Assembly (NCBI GenBank): GCA_951812395.1
Contig: CATOSD010000002.1
Location: 672,442-736,441, forward strand
DNA length: 64,000 bases
Direction of reading: 5' to 3'
DNA from: an uncultured Dehalococcoidia bacterium
Lineage (GTDB): Bacteria; Chloroflexota; Dehalococcoidia; Lucifugimonadales; CATOSD01
Below the pieces are notes generated by a model. The model had not been told where the DNA came from, did no database searches, and worked only from the letters and a program-made list of their open reading frames with translations. A program made the translations under genes and the position numbers. Positions 16,187-24,994 of the stretch are shown here, in pieces; position 1 is the first letter of the stretch; each line of letters begins with the position of its first letter.

Positions 16187-16783
16187 TTGTCCAAGCGCAC
16201 AAGCACCCTGTCACGCAACACCAACGAGACCCAGATAGAGGTCGCGCTGGACCTGGACGGGCAGGGGACCTACGAGCTCGACACACCGAACGGGATGCTG
16301 AACCACCTGCTGGCGCAGTTGGCGCGGCACGGCCTGTTCGACCTGCGCGTCACGGCGACCGGCGACGTGGACGTTGGCTGGCACCACCTGGTGGAGGATC
16401 TGGGCATCCTGCTGGGGAGGGCGTTCCGCGAGGCGGTGGGCGAGGGCCGGGGCATCACGCGCATGGGGCACGCCTACGTGCCGCTGGACGAGGCGCTGGC
16501 GTTGGTGGTGGTGGACTTTGGCGGGCGGGGCTACGCGGTGATCGACGCGGAGATTGGCGACAGCGACCTGGGCGACCTGCCGGCGGACCTCGTTCGCCAC
16601 TTCATCGAGTCTCTTGCCCGCGAGGGCGGTTTCAATCTACACGTCCGCATCCTCACTGGCGTCAACAACCACCACAAAGCCGAAGCCATCTTCAAGGCGT
16701 TGGCACGGGCCGCGAGGGCAGCGCTCACCCCCGACCCCAGGCAGGCGGGCGAGGTGCCGAGCACGAAGGGAACGATTTCGTGA
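16187..16783 (+). CDS. hisB: Imidazoleglycerol-phosphate dehydratase
   Basis: The 198-residue monofunctional HisB starts at TTG 16187 after a GGAGC site. It has the RNTNETQIEVALDLDG opening, MLNHLLAQLARHG, the manganese motif WHHLVEDLGI and the second motif GVNNHHKAEAIFKALARA. It dehydrates imidazole glycerol phosphate to imidazole acetol phosphate. It lacks the N-terminal phosphatase domain of enterobacterial HisB. hisH, hisA, hisF and hisI are not in the window; the gene run ends here at a pair of dispersed repeats. Confidence 0.95.
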   Translation: MSKRTSTLSRNTNETQIEVALDLDGQGTYELDTPNGMLNHLLAQLARHGLFDLRVTATGDVDVGWHHLVEDLGILLGRAFREAVGEGRGITRMGHAYVPLDEALALVVVDFGGRGYAVIDAEIGDSDLGDLPADLVRHFIESLAREGGFNLHVRILTGVNNHHKAEAIFKALARAARAALTPDPRQAGEVPSTKGTIS

Positions 16784-16790
16784 AAGCGGC

Positions 16791-16834
16791 GTCACCCCCA
16801 TCCTAACCTTCCCCCTGCGAGGGGGAAGGGACAG
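16791..16834 (+). repeat. Dispersed hairpin repeat, copy 2 (tandem pair)
   Basis: TCACCCCCATCCTAACC is followed by CCTTCCCCC-TGCGA-GGGGGAAGG and GACAG. It is the first of two adjacent copies between the convergent hisB and purS genes, where the hairpins could also end transcription. Confidence 0.85.
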
Positions 16835-16848
16835 TGATAAATGCGGCA

Positions 16849-16890
16849 TCACCCTCATCCAAACCTTCCCTCTGCGAGGGGAAGGGACAG
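16849..16890 (+). repeat. Dispersed hairpin repeat, copy 3 (tandem pair)
   Basis: TCACCCTCATCCAAACC is followed by CTTCCCTC-TGC-GAGGGGAAG and GGACAG. It is a diverged second copy 14 bp after copy 2, in the same orientation. Confidence 0.8.
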
Positions 16891-16914
16891 TTCGGGACCC
16901 CACGTCGCCGTAAC

Positions 16915-17166
16915 CTAGTCCAGGCGCTCCAGGTCGAAGGTGTAGTCTTCGATAACGGGGTTGGCGAGCAGGCGGTCGCACAAATCCTCGACCGTGCGCC
17001 GAGCCTGGGCCTCGTCGTCGGCTTGGACGCGCAGCTCGATGTACTTGCCCACGCGTACCGAGTCCACGCCCTCGAAGCCGAGCTGGCGCAGTCCGCCCTC
17101 CACGGTCTGGCCCTGGGGGTCGCTTACGTCGGACCTGAGCAGAACGCGAATCCTGGCTAGGTACAT
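16915..17166 (-). CDS. purS: Phosphoribosylformylglycinamidine synthase subunit PurS
   Basis: The 83-residue protein matches PurS throughout: ARIRVLLRSDVSDPQGQTVEGGLRQLGF, VDSVRVGKYIELRV, and the C-terminal LCDRLLANPVIEDYTFDLE. PurS bridges PurL and PurQ in the formylglycinamidine ribonucleotide synthase complex of most bacteria. It is the last gene of the minus-strand purine run. purQ and purL, which usually follow immediately, are absent and must lie elsewhere. Confidence 0.93.
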   Translation of the reverse strand: MYLARIRVLLRSDVSDPQGQTVEGGLRQLGFEGVDSVRVGKYIELRVQADDEAQARRTVEDLCDRLLANPVIEDYTFDLERLD

Positions 17167-17244
17167 GGGCGCACCATGAGTCGTGGCGGATAGCCGACCG
17201 GCGCCGCAGCGCCCGCGTGGTGGGCGGCCTCCGGCGCGTCCCCG

Positions 17245-17811
17245 CTACGGAACGAAGAATTCGGGAGCATTGGGCGAACTCTCGTGGGCTTCGATAAAGG
17301 CGACAATTCTGTTCTCGTCGAACTCGTCGAAAGTGTCCAGGTAGTTCCAAGCGGTGAGCGCGATGCGGCTTTCCATTCCGGGGTAGGGGGACATGACGAT
17401 CTTAGTCGCGTCCGCCACGGTGGCCGCGATCTTCCCGACCAGGTCGGCGCAACCGGCAGGGCAGTTGTAGTGAACGCCGATGCCGCCGTGCTCCAGGTTG
17501 TGAATCAGCACCTCGTCGGGGAGCGGCTCAGGGTAGAATCCCCAGGGCACGGGCGCCAGCGGCCCGCCGTAGTGCCATCCCGAGGTTGCGGGCGTGGAGC
17601 TGTACGGGGGATGGGCGGCGCCCAGCTCGATGTGGGCATTTCCATGGTCCGGGTAGAGCACGCCGGGCGTCTCCGGGGGTGGTTCGCTGCCACACGCGAA
17701 GACCAGCGCCATCAGCGCCGGGCCGAGCAGGGCGCCCAGCGGCCTGGCCGCCCCGTCGGACGCGCGGCGGGAAGCGATTGGCCCGCCCGCCGCGTGAGAG
17801 CCAGACCTCAC
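17245..17811 (-). CDS. DUF3105 lipoprotein, paralogue 2
   Basis: The 188-residue protein has a hydrophobic N-terminal segment ending in a lipobox-like LVFACGS, so it is probably lipid-anchored. The body is the DUF3105 domain: PPYSSTPATSGWHY, LIHNLEHGGIGVHYNCPAGC and MESRIALTAWNYLDTFDEFDENRI. Function is unknown; the conserved His and paired Cys residues suggest metal or redox chemistry. The GTG start overlaps the stop of the neighbouring paralogue by 4 bp (GTGA). It sits within the purine gene run. Confidence 0.8.
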   Translation of the reverse strand: MRSGSHAAGGPIASRRASDGAARPLGALLGPALMALVFACGSEPPPETPGVLYPDHGNAHIELGAAHPPYSSTPATSGWHYGGPLAPVPWGFYPEPLPDEVLIHNLEHGGIGVHYNCPAGCADLVGKIAATVADATKIVMSPYPGMESRIALTAWNYLDTFDEFDENRIVAFIEAHESSPNAPEFFVP

Positions 17812-18449
17812 CGGGCCTGGTTCTCGGGCGCGTTCGGCGAGCTCTCGTGGGTCTCGATGAACTCGATTATCCTGTCCTCGTCGTACTCCTCGAAAGCGTC
17901 AAGGAACGTCCACGCCGTGAGCGCTATGCGCGTCGGCATGTCCGGATTGGGCGAGAGCACAACTTTGAGGTTCCCCGCGAGCGACCTGTTGGCAATGCGC
18001 TCCAGGTCACCCAACAGCTCGTCGCAGCCGTCGGGGCAGTTGTAGTGAATCCCGATGCCGCCGTGCTCCAGGTTGTGGAGTAGGTACTCGTCCGCCACTG
18101 GTTCGTCGTAGATACCCCAGTCTACGGGCGCGATGGGCAGGTTGTAGTGCCAGCCCGACGTGGCGGGCGTCGTGCTGTACCCCGGGTGTTCCTCGCCGGG
18201 CGCCACGTGGTTGCGCCCCTGGCTCGTGATCTTCTCGCCGGGGCCGTCGGGCGTGTCGTCACCTAGTAAGTCCAAAGACAGGCCTGGCGTAATGATAAGC
18301 GACAGGATGAAAAAGCCGGCGATGAGCCCGACGGCGGTGAACGCGGCGATGCGCTTCAGGCGGCTCCGCGAGCGTTGCCTGGCGCGCCGTGCCGCCCTCG
18401 CCTGTGTGGGCGTGGGTCTGTTTCGAGAGCGTCGTTGACTGGACGCCAT
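17808..18449 (-). CDS. DUF3105 membrane-anchored protein, paralogue 1
   Basis: The 213-residue protein has a very basic N-terminus (Arg-rich residues 5-32), a single membrane helix (about 34-56) and a DUF3105 domain outside: GYSTTPATSGWHYNLP, LLHNLEHGGIGIHYNCPDGC and TRIALTAWTFLDAFEEYDEDRI. It is clearly a tandem duplicate of the following gene but is anchored by a transmembrane helix rather than a lipid. The function of DUF3105 is not known. It follows purC by 60 bp. Confidence 0.8.
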   Translation of the reverse strand: MASSQRRSRNRPTPTQARAARRARQRSRSRLKRIAAFTAVGLIAGFFILSLIITPGLSLDLLGDDTPDGPGEKITSQGRNHVAPGEEHPGYSTTPATSGWHYNLPIAPVDWGIYDEPVADEYLLHNLEHGGIGIHYNCPDGCDELLGDLERIANRSLAGNLKVVLSPNPDMPTRIALTAWTFLDAFEEYDEDRIIEFIETHESSPNAPENQAR

Positions 18450-18509
18450 GTGTCTCCCTCATGTGGCCCGGATTGCTCCGACGGTGCGGAGGATCCGGGA
18501 CGGATTCCG

Positions 18510-19385
18510 CTAGGCCGGGTCGAGCCCCGTGAGCTTACGGTGCGCCTCGAGATAGCGCTCGGTGGTGCGCCGCACGACGTCGTCTGGCAGGTCGGGCGCG
18601 GGCGGCTCGTGGTCCCAACCCTGGTCGTCCAGCCAGTCGCGGACGAACTGCTTGTCGAAGTTTGGCTGGGACTTTCCGGGCGCGTAACCGTCGGCGTCCC
18701 AGAACCGGCTGGAGTCCGGCGTGAGCAGCTCGTCTATGAGCGTCAGCTCGCCGTCGACCAAGCCGAACTCCAGCTTGGTGTCGGCGAGCACGATTCCGCG
18801 CTCCAGCACGTAGTCGCGCGCGTGGCTGTAGACCGCTATGGTGGTCTCCTCCAGCCGCGACGTAAGCTCCGAGCCCACCATGTCACGCATCTGGTCCATG
18901 GTGATGTTCTCGTCGTGGCCGACCTCAGCCTTCGTCGTGGGCGTAAACAGCGGCTCGGGGAAGCGGTCGCCCTCCTGCAGCCCGGACGGCATGTCCATGC
19001 CGGACACCGTCCCCACGCGGCGGTACTCCGCCCAGGCGGAGCCGGTGATGTAGCCGCGCACCACGCACTCGACGTCGATGCGCTCGGCGCGCTTCACCAC
19101 CATCGCGCGCCTGGCCACCTCGTTTGGCAGCGAAAGATCGTCTCGGCCCGCGGCAAGGGCTATCAGGTGATTCGGCACGATATGGCCGGTCCTCTCGAAC
19201 CAGAAGGCGGACATGCTGTTCAGCACCACGCCCTTCTCGGGTATGGCGGTTGGCAGCACCACGTCGAACGCCGAAATGCGGTCGGTGGCCACAATCAGCA
19301 GTCGTCCTTCGCCAAGGTCGTAGGTGTCCCTCACCTTGCCCCGGTACAGCATGTTGTCAAGATTCGTCTCTCTAATCGCGGTCAT
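18510..19385 (-). CDS. purC: SAICAR synthase (PurC)
   Basis: The 291-residue enzyme joins CAIR and aspartate using ATP in purine synthesis. Motifs: YRGKVRDTYDLGEGRLLIVATDRISAFDVVLPT, ECVVRGYITGSAWAEYRR, DTKLEFGLVDGELTLIDELLTPDSSRFWD and KQFVRDWL. This is the longer PurC type. The ATG at 19385 overlaps the purB stop (ATGA), so the upstream in-frame codons are not part of the gene. Confidence 0.95.
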   Translation of the reverse strand: MTAIRETNLDNMLYRGKVRDTYDLGEGRLLIVATDRISAFDVVLPTAIPEKGVVLNSMSAFWFERTGHIVPNHLIALAAGRDDLSLPNEVARRAMVVKRAERIDVECVVRGYITGSAWAEYRRVGTVSGMDMPSGLQEGDRFPEPLFTPTTKAEVGHDENITMDQMRDMVGSELTSRLEETTIAVYSHARDYVLERGIVLADTKLEFGLVDGELTLIDELLTPDSSRFWDADGYAPGKSQPNFDKQFVRDWLDDQGWDHEPPAPDLPDDVVRRTTERYLEAHRKLTGLDPA

Positions 19386-20671
19386 AGTCCCACCCTCTCG
19401 AAGATTTCGTCTACGTGACGAACGTAGTAGCCGTAATCGAAGATTTCGTCCAGCTCGGCGGCGGCGATCCGGCAATTGACCTCTGGATCGTCTCTCACTA
19501 GCTGGCGGAAGTCGCTGTCCTCGTCCCAGGTGCGCATCGAGTTGGCCTGAACGACCTTGTAGGCGTCCTCTCGGCTCATGCCGCGCTCGACCAGCGACAG
19601 CAGGACGCGCTGGGAGAAGAGCAGTCCGCGCGTCAGCTCCATATTGGACGCCATGCGGTCGGGGTAGACGCGCATTCCGCGCACCACGCCCGCGAGCAGG
19701 TCCAGCGAGTAGTCCAGGGCCATGCAGGAGTCGGGCAGGATGATGCGCTCGGCGGACGAGTGGCTGATGTCGCGCTCGCCCCACAGCGCCACGTTCTCCA
19801 GCGCCGTCACCGCGTGGCCACGCACCAGGCGGGCCAGCCCGCACACGCGCTCGGTCAATTCCGGGTTGCGCTTGTGCGGCATGGACGACGATCCGGTCTG
19901 CCCCTCGCGGAAGGGCTCTTCCACCTCGCGCACTTCGGTGCGCTGCAGGCCGCGAATCTCTGTCGCGATCTTCTCCAGGGAGGCGGCGACGAGCGCGAGC
20001 GTGGTGACGAACTGCGCGTGGCGGTCTCGCTGGATTATCTGGTTAGACACCGGCGCGGACGCTATGCCCAGCGCCTCGCAGACGCGCGCCTCGATGGACG
20101 GCGGCGCGGTGGCATGGGTGCCGACCGGCCCAGATATCTTGCCGACGGCGATGGCCTCGCGCGCCTGGGACAGCCGCGTCCGGTTGCGTCGCATCTCGTC
20201 CCACCACAGGGCCAGCTTCAGCCCGAAGGTCACCGGCTCGGCGTGGACGCCATGGGTGCGGCCCATCATCGGCGTGTGCTTGTGTTCCTGTGCTCGCTGT
20301 TTCAGGGCATCCAGCAGCGCATCGACCTCAGAGTCCAGCAGGTCGGCGGCGTCAATCAGTTGCAGGTTGGTGGCCGTGTCCCAGACGTCGCTTGAGGTTA
20401 GGCCCAGGTGTATCCAGCGTCCCTCCGGGCCCAACTGCTCGGTGATGGACGACAGAAACGCGGTGACGTCGTGGCGCGTACGAGCCAGAATCTCGTTGAG
20501 GCGGGTCATGTCGTGCCGGGCGCCACGCAGCTTGGCCATGTCGTCGGCGGGAATGACGCCCTCCGCCGTCCATGCCTCGCAGACTGCCAGCTCGACCTCG
20601 AGCCACCTGTCGTACTTGTTCTCTTCGGACCAGACCTGCTTCATTTTGGGCCTGGCGTATCGGTCAATCAT
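19382..20671 (-). CDS. purB: Adenylosuccinate lyase
   Basis: The 429-residue enzyme acts twice in purine synthesis, cleaving SAICAR and adenylosuccinate to release fumarate. It has MIDRYARPKMKQVWSEENKYDRWLEVELAVCEAW, the catalytic TSSDVWDTATNLQL and GRTHGVHAEPVTFGLK regions, and the fumarase-superfamily signature GSSSMPHKRNPELTERV. The length is normal. purE is 40 bp upstream and purC overlaps the 3' end. Confidence 0.95.
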   Translation of the reverse strand: MIDRYARPKMKQVWSEENKYDRWLEVELAVCEAWTAEGVIPADDMAKLRGARHDMTRLNEILARTRHDVTAFLSSITEQLGPEGRWIHLGLTSSDVWDTATNLQLIDAADLLDSEVDALLDALKQRAQEHKHTPMMGRTHGVHAEPVTFGLKLALWWDEMRRNRTRLSQAREAIAVGKISGPVGTHATAPPSIEARVCEALGIASAPVSNQIIQRDRHAQFVTTLALVAASLEKIATEIRGLQRTEVREVEEPFREGQTGSSSMPHKRNPELTERVCGLARLVRGHAVTALENVALWGERDISHSSAERIILPDSCMALDYSLDLLAGVVRGMRVYPDRMASNMELTRGLLFSQRVLLSLVERGMSREDAYKVVQANSMRTWDEDSDFRQLVRDDPEVNCRIAAAELDEIFDYGYYVRHVDEIFERVGL

Positions 20672-20711
20672 CTGGTCTCCGCGGGTTGGAAAGCGCTAGC
20701 CGGCGCTTGGT

Positions 20712-21167
20712 TTATCCTCTGAGGCCTTCGCGGTAGTCGTCGTAGGCTTTGCGAATGTCCTCGTGCTTGATGCCAACGATCTGCGCCGCGAGAAACGCGG
20801 CGTTGCGCGCGCCCCAGCTTCCGACGGCCACGGCGGCCACCGGGACGCCTGGGGGCATCTGGGCGATGGCGTAGAGCGCGTCCACGCCCTTCAGCTCGCT
20901 CGACGCGATGGGTACGCCTATGATTGGGACCGTGGTCCAGGACGCCAGCACCCCGGGCAGCCCGGCGGAGCCGCCGGCGCCCGCGATAATGACCTCGACG
21001 CCGCGCTCCCGTGCCGAGATACCGTAGCTGCGCACCTTGTCCGGCGTGCGGTGCGCGGACATGACCTCGACCTCGTGGCTCACGCCCAACTGCTCGAGAA
21101 CGGCGGCAGTTTCGCGCATTATCGGTTCGTCCGAGGCGCTGCCCATCAACACTCCCACCAGTGGCAT
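20712..21167 (-). CDS. purE: N5-carboxyaminoimidazole ribonucleotide mutase (PurE)
   Basis: The 151-residue protein has the PurE motifs VGVLMGSASDEPIMRET, VMSAHRTPDKV, VIIAGAGGSAGLPGVLASWT and VPIASSELKGVDALYAIAQMPPGVPVA. It moves the carboxyl group of N5-CAIR to give CAIR. The bacterial class I form usually works with PurK, which is not in the window. The sequence around the active site does not let me exclude the class II form, which carboxylates AIR directly. Confidence 0.95.
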   Translation of the reverse strand: MPLVGVLMGSASDEPIMRETAAVLEQLGVSHEVEVMSAHRTPDKVRSYGISARERGVEVIIAGAGGSAGLPGVLASWTTVPIIGVPIASSELKGVDALYAIAQMPPGVPVAAVAVGSWGARNAAFLAAQIVGIKHEDIRKAYDDYREGLRG

Positions 21168-21260
21168 TGGCTGTACCCCTTTCTGTCTATCACAGTTGCC
21201 CGTCGACTCGCCGCCGGGCCTGCCCTCGCCGCATACGGGAGGACTTTACGTTTTGGTTTG

Positions 21261-22532
21261 CTACCTCAGAAGAGGTCCCTCGGAGGCGATGTCGCCGCGA
21301 AACTGTGCTTCATCGAAGCTGACGCGATTCGCAGCCTCGTAGGCCCCCTCCCGTGCCTCGGCCAAGTCGTCGCCGAGAGCGCACACGGTGAGCACGCGGC
21401 CCCCGTCGGTCGCGACTGTGTCGTCATCGCCGAGCCGCGTGCCCGCGTGGAATACCAGGGCATCTTCGCCCGCGTGTTCCAGGCCGCGAATCTCGCACGC
21501 GGTCCGGTACGCTCCGGGATAGCCGCCCGATGCGAGCACCACGCCCACGCAGGGTCGATCGTCCCACTCCAGCGAAAGGCCCTCGAGCTTTCCGGTGACA
21601 ACATCAATCATAATTGCGGCAAGGTCGGTTTTCAATCTCGGAAGCACGACCTGGGCCTCCGGATCGCCCATCCTGCAGTTGAACTCCACGACCTTGGGGC
21701 CGTCGGAGGTGAGCATCAGGCCGCCGTACAGTATGCCGCGGAAGGGCGAGCCGAGTTCCGCCAGCGCCCTGGCCGCGGGGACCATGATCCGCTCGCGCAC
21801 CTCGGACTCCAGCTCCTCGTTCCACGCGACAGGCGGACTGTATGCGCCCATGCCGCCGGTGTTAGGCCCCTCGTCGCCGTCGAGCGCGCGCTTGTAGTCG
21901 CAGGCCGCCGCCAGTCCGGAGACCTGTTCGCCGTCCACGAACGCGAACACGCTAATCTCGCTGCCCTCCAGGTATTCCTCGATCAGCACGCGCCGCCCGG
22001 CGTCGCCGAACTCCAGCTCCACCATCTGTCTGCGGAGCGCGTCACGCGCCTCCTCTAGCGTGCGGGCCACGACCACGCCCTTGCCGGCCGCCAGGCCGTC
22101 GGCCTTCACCACGATTGGCAGGGAGGCGGCGGTGAGGTATTCGAGCGCCTCGCCGTAGTCGGTGAACGTCTCGGCGCGAGCGGTGGGGATGCCGTTGCGC
22201 ACCATCAGCTCTTTGGCGAACATCTTGCTGCTCTCGATGCGGGCGGCTGCGGCGGTCGGCCCGAAAATGAGCGCTCCGGCCTGCCGAAAGCGGTCCACGA
22301 TTCCGGTGGCGAGCGGCGCCTCCGGTCCGACGACGGTGAACTCGATGCCCTCGTCCTGAGCGAGCGCAAGCAACCCGTCCACGTCCTCGGCGCCGACCGG
22401 CGCGTTCCTGCCGAGCTTGGCCGTGCCCGCGTTGCCGGGGGCGACGATCAACTCGCTTACCAGCGGGCTTTGCGCCAGCTTCCAGGCGATGGCGTGCTCG
22501 CGCGCACCGTTCCCCACCAGCAGCGTCTTCAT
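21261..22532 (-). CDS. purD: Phosphoribosylamine-glycine ligase
   Basis: The 423-residue ATP-grasp enzyme forms GAR from phosphoribosylamine, glycine and ATP. It shows MKTLLVGNGAREHAIAWKLAQS, the FGPTAAAARIESSK region, VKADGLAAGKGVVVA, LIEEYLEGSEISVFAFVDG, GPNTGGMGAYSPP and EFNCRMGDPEAQVVLPRL. The ATG at 22532 overlaps the stop of the MazG-like gene (ATGA), fixing the start. Confidence 0.95.
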   Translation of the reverse strand: MKTLLVGNGAREHAIAWKLAQSPLVSELIVAPGNAGTAKLGRNAPVGAEDVDGLLALAQDEGIEFTVVGPEAPLATGIVDRFRQAGALIFGPTAAAARIESSKMFAKELMVRNGIPTARAETFTDYGEALEYLTAASLPIVVKADGLAAGKGVVVARTLEEARDALRRQMVELEFGDAGRRVLIEEYLEGSEISVFAFVDGEQVSGLAAACDYKRALDGDEGPNTGGMGAYSPPVAWNEELESEVRERIMVPAARALAELGSPFRGILYGGLMLTSDGPKVVEFNCRMGDPEAQVVLPRLKTDLAAIMIDVVTGKLEGLSLEWDDRPCVGVVLASGGYPGAYRTACEIRGLEHAGEDALVFHAGTRLGDDDTVATDGGRVLTVCALGDDLAEAREGAYEAANRVSFDEAQFRGDIASEGPLLR

Positions 22533-22948
22533 GCTCGGTCTGCGTCGCGGCACGGCCTGCGCAGCACCTTGCCGGACGACGCCTCCAAGTAGTGGGTGTC
22601 GGACGTCTTGGCGTCGTTCTTGGCCGCCACCTCGCGGCAGGCGGACAGGGCCGGCGCGCCCGCGGTGAGCACGCTTCCGGCGGCGACGAACGCGACGTCG
22701 GCAAGCTCCAGCAGCGCGTCGGCGAGGTCGTCGTTGTTGAGCGCCTTCGAGTGTTCGCCCAGCTCCTCCACCAGGTAGGGCAGGCGCGCCCTCAGCGCAT
22801 CCAGCCCCTGCTCAGAGGAGAGACCCGCGCCCACCATCGGCAGGCCGAACCTGGAGTGGAAGTCGTACACGCTCTCGGCGATTCGCGACATCGCCGCGAC
22901 GAACTCCTCCCGCGACGCTGCTCCGTGTTGGGAATCGAAAAGCGTCAT
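22529..22948 (-). CDS. MazG-like NTP pyrophosphohydrolase domain protein
   Basis: The 139-residue helical protein carries the MazG/PRA-PH-like metal motif as YLVEELGEHSKAL (ExxxE) followed by DALLELADVAFVAAGSVL (ExxD). The length matches single-domain all-alpha NTP pyrophosphatases that hydrolyse (d)NTPs or modified nucleotides. The start ATG at 22948 overlaps the stop of the upstream gene and its own stop overlaps purD, so it is translationally coupled to purine synthesis. A housecleaning role is the simplest idea. HisE activity (phosphoribosyl-ATP pyrophosphohydrolase) is an alternative, since hisE/hisI is not otherwise seen in this window. Confidence 0.65.
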   Translation of the reverse strand: MTLFDSQHGAASREEFVAAMSRIAESVYDFHSRFGLPMVGAGLSSEQGLDALRARLPYLVEELGEHSKALNNDDLADALLELADVAFVAAGSVLTAGAPALSACREVAAKNDAKTSDTHYLEASSGKVLRRPCRDADRA

Positions 22949-23322
22949 GCGGCGCCCTCCGGCTGAGCCGACACGTGGTCGTAGGAGGCCTTGAGCCACG
23001 GCATCACGGCGTCCACGTCCTCCGGCAACAGAAGCAGGAACTGCGTCCAGCCGGTGAAGCGGGGGTCGTCACTGGCCGCGGGGAGAGGCGAAACGCCGGC
23101 GAGAGTGAGCGCCCTGGCGGTCAGCTCGCGGGGCAGGGACATGGCAACCACGCCCTCCAGCAGCGCCGCGAAGGACCGGCCCTCCACGGCGTAGCCCGCG
23201 CCGCCCAGCAGCCGGGCGGTCGACGCGCCGGGCCACTCCAGCAGCCGGGCGTCCAGCGCCGCGCGCACCTCGGCGTCGATCTCGAACTCGTCATCCAGGT
23301 AGTCCGTGTCCATTACGGGCAC
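22945..23322 (-). CDS. TfoX/YjbR-like small domain protein
   Basis: The 125-residue protein begins with an acidic stretch (DTDYLDDEFEID). A compact alpha/beta domain follows with TARLLGGAGYAVEGRSFAALLEGVVAMSLPRELTARAL, then the pattern FTGWTQFLLLLPEDVDAVMPWLKASYDHV. This arrangement (a beta-hairpin, an 'ML(L)EG' strand and a final W-x7-10-Ax4-SY helix) resembles the TfoX N-terminal/MmcQ-YjbR fold. Family identity is tentative and function unknown. The start may be GTG 23322 or ATG 23313. It lies between guaA and the MazG-like gene with 4-bp overlap to the latter. Confidence 0.55.
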   Translation of the reverse strand: MPVMDTDYLDDEFEIDAEVRAALDARLLEWPGASTARLLGGAGYAVEGRSFAALLEGVVAMSLPRELTARALTLAGVSPLPAASDDPRFTGWTQFLLLLPEDVDAVMPWLKASYDHVSAQPEGAA

Positions 23323-23350
23323 TCGTGGTGCTTTGGAGCGGTAGCGCAGA

Positions 23351-24910
23351 TTACTCCCACTCTATCGTCCCCGGCGGCTTGCTGGTGATGTCGTAGACGA
23401 CCCTGTTCACGCCCGGCACCTCGTTGGCGATGCGGCTGGAGATGCGTGCCAGCACATCGTATGGAAGGCGCGCCCAGTCGGCAGTCATGGCGTCGCTGCT
23501 GGTCACAGCGCGCACAGCAATTACATAGTCGTAGGTGCGATAGTCGCCCATCACGCCCACCGTGTGCGTGTCGGTTAGCACGGCGAAGCTCTGCCACAGC
23601 TCGCGGTAGAGGCCGGCGACCTCAATCTCACGCATGACGATCCAGTCGGCGGCCCGCAGCGTCTCCAGCTTCTCGTGGGTGACGTCGCCGATGATGCGAA
23701 TCGCGAGGCCGGGGCCGGGGAACGGCTGGCGGTACACGATGTCCTCGGACAGGCCGAGCTCCAGTCCGACGTTCCGCGCCTCGTCCTTGAATAGGTAGCG
23801 CAGCGGCTCGACCAGCTTGAGCCTCATGCGTTCGGGCAGACCGCCCACGTTGTGGTGGGACTTGATCCTGGCGCCCTCCTTGCTTTCGGGCGTCTTGCTC
23901 TCAATGACGTCGGGGTAGAGCGTGCCCTGAGCCAGGTAGTCCACGCTGCCGATACCGGCGGCCTGCTCGTCGAACACGCGGATGAACTCCTCGCCGATGA
24001 TCAGCCGCTTCCGCTCAGGGTCGGTGACGCCGCGGAGCGCGCCGAGAAAGCCCTCGGTGGCGTCGACGTGCACCAGGTTGAGGTCCAGGCGCTGGAACAC
24101 GTCCACGATGGCCTCGGGCTCGCCGCGCCGCATCAGGCCGTTGTTCACGAACACGCAGGTGAGCTGGTCGCCGATGGCGCGGTGCACCAGCGCCGCCGTG
24201 ACGGCGGAGTCGACGCCGCCGGAGAGCGCGCAGATGACCCTGCCGTCCCCAACGGTCTCGCGGATTTCGTTCACGGAGCGCTCCACGAAGTTGGCCGCGG
24301 ACCATTCGCCCTCGCAGCCGCAGACCTTGAACAGGAAGTTCTCCAGTAGCGCTTTACCCAGCGGCGTGTGCTCGACCTCGGCGTGGAACTGGATTCCGAA
24401 AGCGCCGCTGCCGTTGCCGAGCGCCGCTATGGGGGAGTTGTCGGAGTGGGCCAGCGGCTCGAATCCGGGCGGAGTTGCGGTGATGTGGTCGCCGTGGCTC
24501 ATCCACACGGGAAAAGAGCCGGGCAGCCCGTCGAATAAGGGACTTCCGGCGCCGTTCAGGTGGAGCGTGGCGGGCCCATACTCCCTGGCGTCGGTGCGGC
24601 CCACGCCGCCGCCCAGCTGGTGCACCATTGCCTGCATCCCGTAGCAGATGCCCAGCAACGGCAAGCCGCCGTCGTACACCCAACCGGGGGCAAGCGGCGC
24701 GCCCTGTTCGTAGACGCTGGCCGGTCCGCCGGAGAGGATGACGCCCTTGGGGTTGAGGCGCTCGACGTCCTCCCAGGCGGCGTCGTGCGGCACAATCTCG
24801 CAGAACACCCGGCACTCGCGCACCCTCCGCGCGATGAGGTGGCTGTACTGCGACCCGAAGTCGATTACCAGCACCGCCTCGCGCGGTGAGGTTTCGGTTG
24901 GCTCGACCAA
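23351..24910 (-). CDS. guaA: GMP synthase (glutamine-hydrolysing)
   Basis: The 519-residue two-domain enzyme converts XMP to GMP. The class I amidotransferase domain has [20 protein letters not shown], the nucleophile motif [15 protein letters not shown] and FHAEVEHTP. The PP-loop ATP pyrophosphatase domain has [15 protein letters not shown]. The C-terminal dimerisation domain ends KPPGTIEWE, the family's invariant tail. I choose TTG 24910, which has GAGGTGA upstream; ATG 24937 would add nine residues but has no good ribosome site. It heads the minus-strand purine run. Confidence 0.95.
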   Translation of the reverse strand: MVEPTETSPREAVLVIDFGSQYSHLIARRVRECRVFCEIVPHDAAWEDVERLNPKGVILSGGPASVYEQGAPLAPGWVYDGGLPLLGICYGMQAMVHQLGGGVGRTDAREYGPATLHLNGAGSPLFDGLPGSFPVWMSHGDHITATPPGFEPLAHSDNSPIAALGNGSGAFGIQFHAEVEHTPLGKALLENFLFKVCGCEGEWSAANFVERSVNEIRETVGDGRVICALSGGVDSAVTAALVHRAIGDQLTCVFVNNGLMRRGEPEAIVDVFQRLDLNLVHVDATEGFLGALRGVTDPERKRLIIGEEFIRVFDEQAAGIGSVDYLAQGTLYPDVIESKTPESKEGARIKSHHNVGGLPERMRLKLVEPLRYLFKDEARNVGLELGLSEDIVYRQPFPGPGLAIRIIGDVTHEKLETLRAADWIVMREIEVAGLYRELWQSFAVLTDTHTVGVMGDYRTYDYVIAVRAVTSSDAMTADWARLPYDVLARISSRIANEVPGVNRVVYDITSKPPGTIEWE

Positions 24911-24960
24911 ACTACTCACCTCTGTAAGCAGGCCCATGGCCGCTCGGCTGAAGCCAAATG

Positions 24961-24989
24961 AACGTAACATTTATGCTACAATCTATCAA
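24961..24989 (-). promoter_or_regulatory. Promoter of guaA/purine operon
   Basis: On the minus strand TTGATA (24989-24984), a 17-bp spacer and TACGTT (24966-24961) lie about 50 bp upstream of guaA. The plus-strand tsaC gene starts at 24995, so its promoter must overlap or precede this one. Confidence 0.5.
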
Positions 24990-24994
24990 CCTTG

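Noticed and set aside
21243-21265. Similar motif CTTTACGT-TTGGTT-GCT near purD and at 34210 near miaA
   Set aside because: Only two short copies were seen without a common context, so chance cannot be excluded.
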